Shown here one piece after another: positions 60,011 through 64,000 of a stretch of DNA of 64,000 bases. Origin of the DNA: Pyxicephalus adspersus. Lineage: Eukaryota; Chordata; Amphibia; Anura; Pyxicephalidae. Numbering within the stretch: position 1 is the stretch's first letter; every line of letters starts with the position of its first letter. The notes beneath the pieces were generated by a model. The model was not told where the DNA came from. It ran no database searches and worked only from the letters and a program-made list of their open reading frames with translations. The translations under genes and the position numbers were made by a program. Location of the stretch: NCBI RefSeq assembly GCF_032062135.1, contig NC_092866.1, positions 25,269,686-25,333,685 on the forward strand, in the 5' to 3' direction.

Positions 60011-60432
60011 TCCCCATATAAAACAGTGCCATTCCCAACATAGGTTTCTTCTTCAAGGAGTGGTGCAAGAAATGTTCAGTATCTTTCTCAGCCTATCTAG
60101 AAGATGTAGTGATCAGCTTAGAAATCACAGTCCAATGCTTGCCTGCTGTAAACTACAGCTCCCAGTCCCAACACAACTTCCAGCTCACATAGCAATCGAA
60201 GCAAAACACAACAATGGCTACCCAAAACCAAGTGTTTTTATTCTAAAGCAGCTCAGTAGCTGCAAACTGTATGAAGGATCAAATCCCAAAATACAGACAG
60301 AATTCTGAACGAGTATCATAGTATACTTGGACATTTCACTCAGTACCCCATAGATATGTTTTAGGGGCATTTTTATTTAATTTTTATTTAGATTACTAAA
60401 CACGACTTGATATGTGCTACATCAATGCATTG
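60011..60432. other. Intergenic sequence, no gene seen
   Basis: A plus frame at 60060-60308 (82 codons) has no recognisable motif. Nothing else. Confidence 0.35.
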
Positions 60433-60646
60433 AGCCTGATTTATTAAGGCTCTCCAAGGCTGGAGAGAATACACTTTCATCAGTGAAGCTGGGTGATCTA
60501 AAAAAACTGGAATGGAAGTCATTAGCTATTTGCCAGCAAATGTTTTGAATCCTGTTACAGATCTATTCCAGGTTTGCTGGATTACCCAGCCTCACTGATG
60601 AAAGTTTATTCTCTCCAACCTTGGAGAGCTTTAATAAATCAGGTCT
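60433..60646. mobile_element. Inverted-repeat MITE family A, copy 8
   Basis: A well-preserved copy. The left end is GCCTGATTTATTAAGGCTC and the right end is GAGAGCTTTAATAAATCAGG. Flanking ATTG occurs on both sides (60429-60432 region and about 60647-60650), possibly a 4-bp target duplication. Confidence 0.9.
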
Positions 60647-61312
60647 ATTGGTTGTTACGCAACTGGTATAAATGAAATGATGCCTTGCAAATGTAAAGCC
60701 TATGATTTAAGCAAGACAAAATGTGAATGCTGATGTATTTAGGATTATATCTATGCAATACCAAACACCATTATCTCCACTTCAGTTAGTTAGCATCTGG
60801 GACTTTACCCCAAATTTGTTCCTTCCGAATTTGATTTTAGTGTATTAATGTTTTGTTTGTTTTTTTAAATGATTTGCACAGGGTCAGTATTATTCTTTTT
60901 GTCTTGAAATACTGTGTCACTGCAATATCAATTGTACATGTTTTTATTTTGTATTTGTTGAGTGCAGCACTGCTCTGGGCACCTGGATATGTTTGGAAAC
61001 TATTCCAAACACCTTACAGAGTGCTATTCCTCAATATGACCAACAGACTGACACCCTGTCATAGGATCATTGGTTTGTAATAGGCATAGGTATGTATTGA
61101 TTGTTTATTAGGATATATATTATTATTAATATTATTATTATCTATTATCTGGCCTGTCGAGCACTGGTTTGGTATTTTTTTAACTACCCTGTTTGGAGAG
61201 ATATTGCTGATCAAGTCAGGAAAATTAAAATTGTTATTATGTATTGGTTATGTTGAGGGTGTAATAAAAGTAAACCAAAAAAACAAAATGCATTGTTATT
61301 ATTATTTCTAAG
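60647..61312. other. Intergenic sequence with an ATT simple repeat
   Basis: Unique AT-rich sequence. TATTATTATTAATATTATTA is near 61118-61140. No gene. Confidence 0.35.
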
Positions 61313-61315
61313 TAA

Positions 61316-61590
61316 GGCCACGTACACACGTGCAATAATTATCATTGGAAAGGATCTTTCACAATCCTTTCCAATGACAAACAATTTCACAATGCATGAA
61401 TGAGTGCAGTACATAAAGCACCATTCTGCTCTAGGGAGATGGGGAGAATGACGATCACTTTAATTATGATCGTTACTCGTCTGTCAACTTTAGATCAGCC
61501 AGGACGGTCGATCGGATGACGAGCAATGTACACATGCCAGATTCCCATTTGATATCAGCCCTGAGCCAATTATTGGACGAGAAACATCTG
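61316..61590. mobile_element. Harbinger-like MITE (family B), copy 3, right end lost
   Basis: The left end GGCCACGTACACACGTGCAA is preceded by TAA (61313-61315). The first hairpin CATTGGAAAGGAT (61343-61355) pairs with ATCCTTTCCAATG (61364-61376). The interior follows copies 1 and 2 (GCATGAATGAGTGCAGTACA, CCAGGACGGTCGATCGGATG) but homology stops after GACGAGAAACATC, so the right terminal repeat is missing. Confidence 0.8.
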
Positions 61591-62299
61591 ACATCTGAAG
61601 TGTTACTCTATTTACAATAACAAAAACAAACAAAAAACATATAAAATTTCAGGCTAATTAATCCTTAAAATCAGGGTTACTGAAATTGTTGCCAATAACA
61701 ATTTTTCCAGATTATTAGTTTATAGTACTGAAAATGATCAAAAGTCACTGCATGCCACTCCAACAGTGTTAGACAAATATTTTTTAAAGTAAAAAATAAA
61801 AGGTGTTTAAAGGATACTCCTTCTCAAAGTCAAAAGCAAGCCACAAAGATATATCTTTAGAAGAACAATCAATCTATTAAGAACTTTTTTGGGTATATTC
61901 TTATTTTTCAAATACTAAAATACTAACAGACCAGACAGAAAAAGCAGTGACTAAAACAGCTGCAATATTCCTTTTAGAGGAATTAGTCTGAAAAAGGAAA
62001 TATAATCTATGAATCAAAAATGTGACTATCGACATAGATTGACCTTGAAAAGATCCCCGGAGATTCACTGTGGTTCTAGTGTTTTTTGAAGGGTCCTGTA
62101 CATTCAAGATAAACCTTAGGAGACCAACAACAAACCCAAGTTACTAGCTTGAGGAAATATTTAAGAAATTGAAAAATAAGCTTCCAATACTTGTTATGTG
62201 AAAGTCACAGTGTGAGAAATAGAACTTATTCCCATCTTTAGATATGACTGTTTAGATAGCAATAGTCCAATCAAAAAACATTTTTTTTTATTCATTTAC
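61591..62299. other. Intergenic sequence, no gene seen
   Basis: AT-rich unique sequence up to the second gap. Nothing recognised. Confidence 0.35.
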
Positions 62300-62987
62300 N
62301 NNNNNNNNNNNNNNNNNNNNNNNNNNNNNNNNNNNNNNNNNNNNNNNNNNNNNNNNNNNNNNNNNNNNNNNNNNNNNNNNNNNNNNNNNNNNNNNNNNNN
62401 NNNNNNNNNNNNNNNNNNNNNNNNNNNNNNNNNNNNNNNNNNNNNNNNNNNNNNNNNNNNNNNNNNNNNNNNNNNNNNNNNNNNNNNNNNNNNNNNNNNN
62501 NNNNNNNNNNNNNNNNNNNNNNNNNNNNNNNNNNNNNNNNNNNNNNNNNNNNNNNNNNNNNNNNNNNNNNNNNNNNNNNNNNNNNNNNNNNNNNNNNNNN
62601 NNNNNNNNNNNNNNNNNNNNNNNNNNNNNNNNNNNNNNNNNNNNNNNNNNNNNNNNNNNNNNNNNNNNNNNNNNNNNNNNNNNNNNNNNNNNNNNNNNNN
62701 NNNNNNNNNNNNNNNNNNNNNNNNNNNNNNNNNNNNNNNNNNNNNNNNNNNNNNNNNNNNNNNNNNNNNNNNNNNNNNNNNNNNNNNNNNNNNNNNNNNN
62801 NNNNNNNNNNNNNNNNNNNNNNNNNNNNNNNNNNNNNNNNNNNNNNNNNNNNNNNNNNNNNNNNNNNNNNNNNNNNNNNNNNNNNNNNNNNNNNNNNNNN
62901 NNNNNNNNNNNNNNNNNNNNNNNNNNNNNNNNNNNNNNNNNNNNNNNNNNNNNNNNNNNNNNNNNNNNNNNNNNNNNNNNNNNNNNN
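62300..62987. other. Assembly gap (N run)
   Basis: A run of 688 N. Apparent open frames across it are artefacts. Confidence 0.99.
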
Positions 62988-64000
62988 ATACCTTCTCCCT
63001 CAACCAATACACAGAATTAGAATTCTATGCACTAGTATTTGAGTTGAAATATTTATTTGAGAATGACCAGGCAGAGAGAACTTTGAATTGCATTTCAGGT
63101 CCTAATAAAAAAGCATCTAATCCTATTTATATTCAGATTAGACTGAGGTATCTTTCCCTTTAGATTTTGCCATTTCATACACTTGATTAACTCAAGCTTC
63201 CCCTCGTAGTCAACTCAGCTTCATAACAATATGTTTGCAGTTTGAATCTATAAAGCCAAATAACACTATAAAGTGTAAAAAAACATTAGCTTGCAAAAAG
63301 CCCAAAAGTCCTGGGATGATGCAGAGAAAAAACAGACATAAAAATATACTACATTATTAAAATTATTAGTGTTTTTTTTTTGTGGTGTAGGTCTTATGCA
63401 TAATCAATAAACACATATAATTAATATTATTTATTATAAATATATTTTTTTTATTATAATAATTATACATCAACCATGAAATTTTATGTTTTACTGAACA
63501 TATATTCATATACAGTTCATAACAGTATAAAAGAAAATGGTGATGTGCAACCCATATTAGCCGATCAGGTCAGTAAACATGTTTTCACTGGTTGCTATAA
63601 CATCTTGCCAATTACACATAGCTTTGTGAAATATGTACTCTGTGTATGCATGCAACCTTGTTGCTATATTTGAGTCTAAGTGGTAGAATAGTTCTTGGTT
63701 GTTCAAATAAAGCTGACAGCTACAAATTCCTAATACCTACCAAGTATGAATTTGCAAGGTTGTTTATTCTGCTTTTTATCATGCCTTCTTTACAATTTTG
63801 GAGTGTGTGTCAAATTAAATTTGTACCTCTTCTGCCAAAAGAGCATTTCAGTTTATTCGAAAGGTGTTCCCAGGGTTGGGATAAGGTATCTATAAAAGTA
63901 ACCCAAGTTCCAGATTTTAGGAACGCTCATGTATGTTAAAATGTCTTTGTATTCTACCTATTACCAATTCCCTTGACTACAAATACATGAAATCAGCAAT
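62988..64000. other. AT-rich intergenic sequence to the window end
   Basis: A plus frame at 63646-63939 (97 codons) and another at 63476-63673 were inspected; neither shows a domain or splice context. A very AT-rich patch lies at 63400-63470. Confidence 0.35.

Noticed and set aside
62288..63012. Open frames across the second gap
   Set aside because: Almost entirely N; artefacts.

Overview
This 64 kb window looks like gene-poor intergenic DNA from a frog (anuran amphibian). It is AT-rich and shows no intact protein-coding gene, rRNA, tRNA or CRISPR array. Its content is a dense scatter of small inverted-repeat DNA transposons, decayed LINE pieces, one probable solo LTR, a Tc1/mariner remnant and a decayed transposon-like gene. 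The anuran assignment is an inference from the repeat types: Tx1-like LINE fragments, abundant short elements ending in CTGATTTATTAAAGCTCTCC, and elements carrying CCCGAGTGTGACTCGGG. Two runs of N (558-1045 and 62300-62987) are assembly gaps.

Layout. From 1 to 11 kb: part of a CCCGAGTGTGACTCGGG element beside the first gap, three copies of the commonest inverted-repeat family (family A), a Tx1-like LINE 3' fragment near 2.3-2.7 kb, a near-perfect foldback at 10.07-10.25 kb and a complete 612-bp inverted-repeat element at 10.54-11.15 kb with duplicated flanks. From 14 to 32 kb: a hAT-type element (14.3-14.9 kb), a 726-bp element holding a 31-bp minisatellite (16.7-17.4 kb), an inverted-repeat element (21.9-22.4 kb), a degenerate tandem array with about 125-bp monomers (23.7-24.85 kb), a second hAT-type element (26.1-26.4 kb) and a Harbinger-like element (29.6-29.9 kb). 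From 32 to 48 kb: another Harbinger-like copy, a clean unique stretch at 33-34.8 kb, then on the minus strand at 36.0-37.6 kb the most gene-like object in the window, a broken transposon-type gene with cysteine pairs. LINE scraps and an LTR-like segment follow at 42-46.6 kb. From 48 to 64 kb: a Tc1/mariner remnant (50.6-51.1 kb), a 785-bp solo LTR (52.20-52.98 kb), a 1.6-kb minus-strand LINE fragment with endonuclease and reverse-transcriptase segments (53.6-55.2 kb), a hAT-type element (59.2-59.5 kb), a second block of the 125-bp tandem repeat, another family A copy and a third Harbinger-like copy.

No set of genes works together here. The points that merit attention are structural: the same degenerate tandem monomer in two blocks 35 kb apart, stem changes that preserve pairing between copies of inverted-repeat families, several element families carrying a similar GC-rich exon-like module ending in a splice-donor-like site, and a few unique stretches that could be conserved noncoding elements. 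I found no convincing new molecular system. Family names are from memory of sequence patterns and were not checked by any search.
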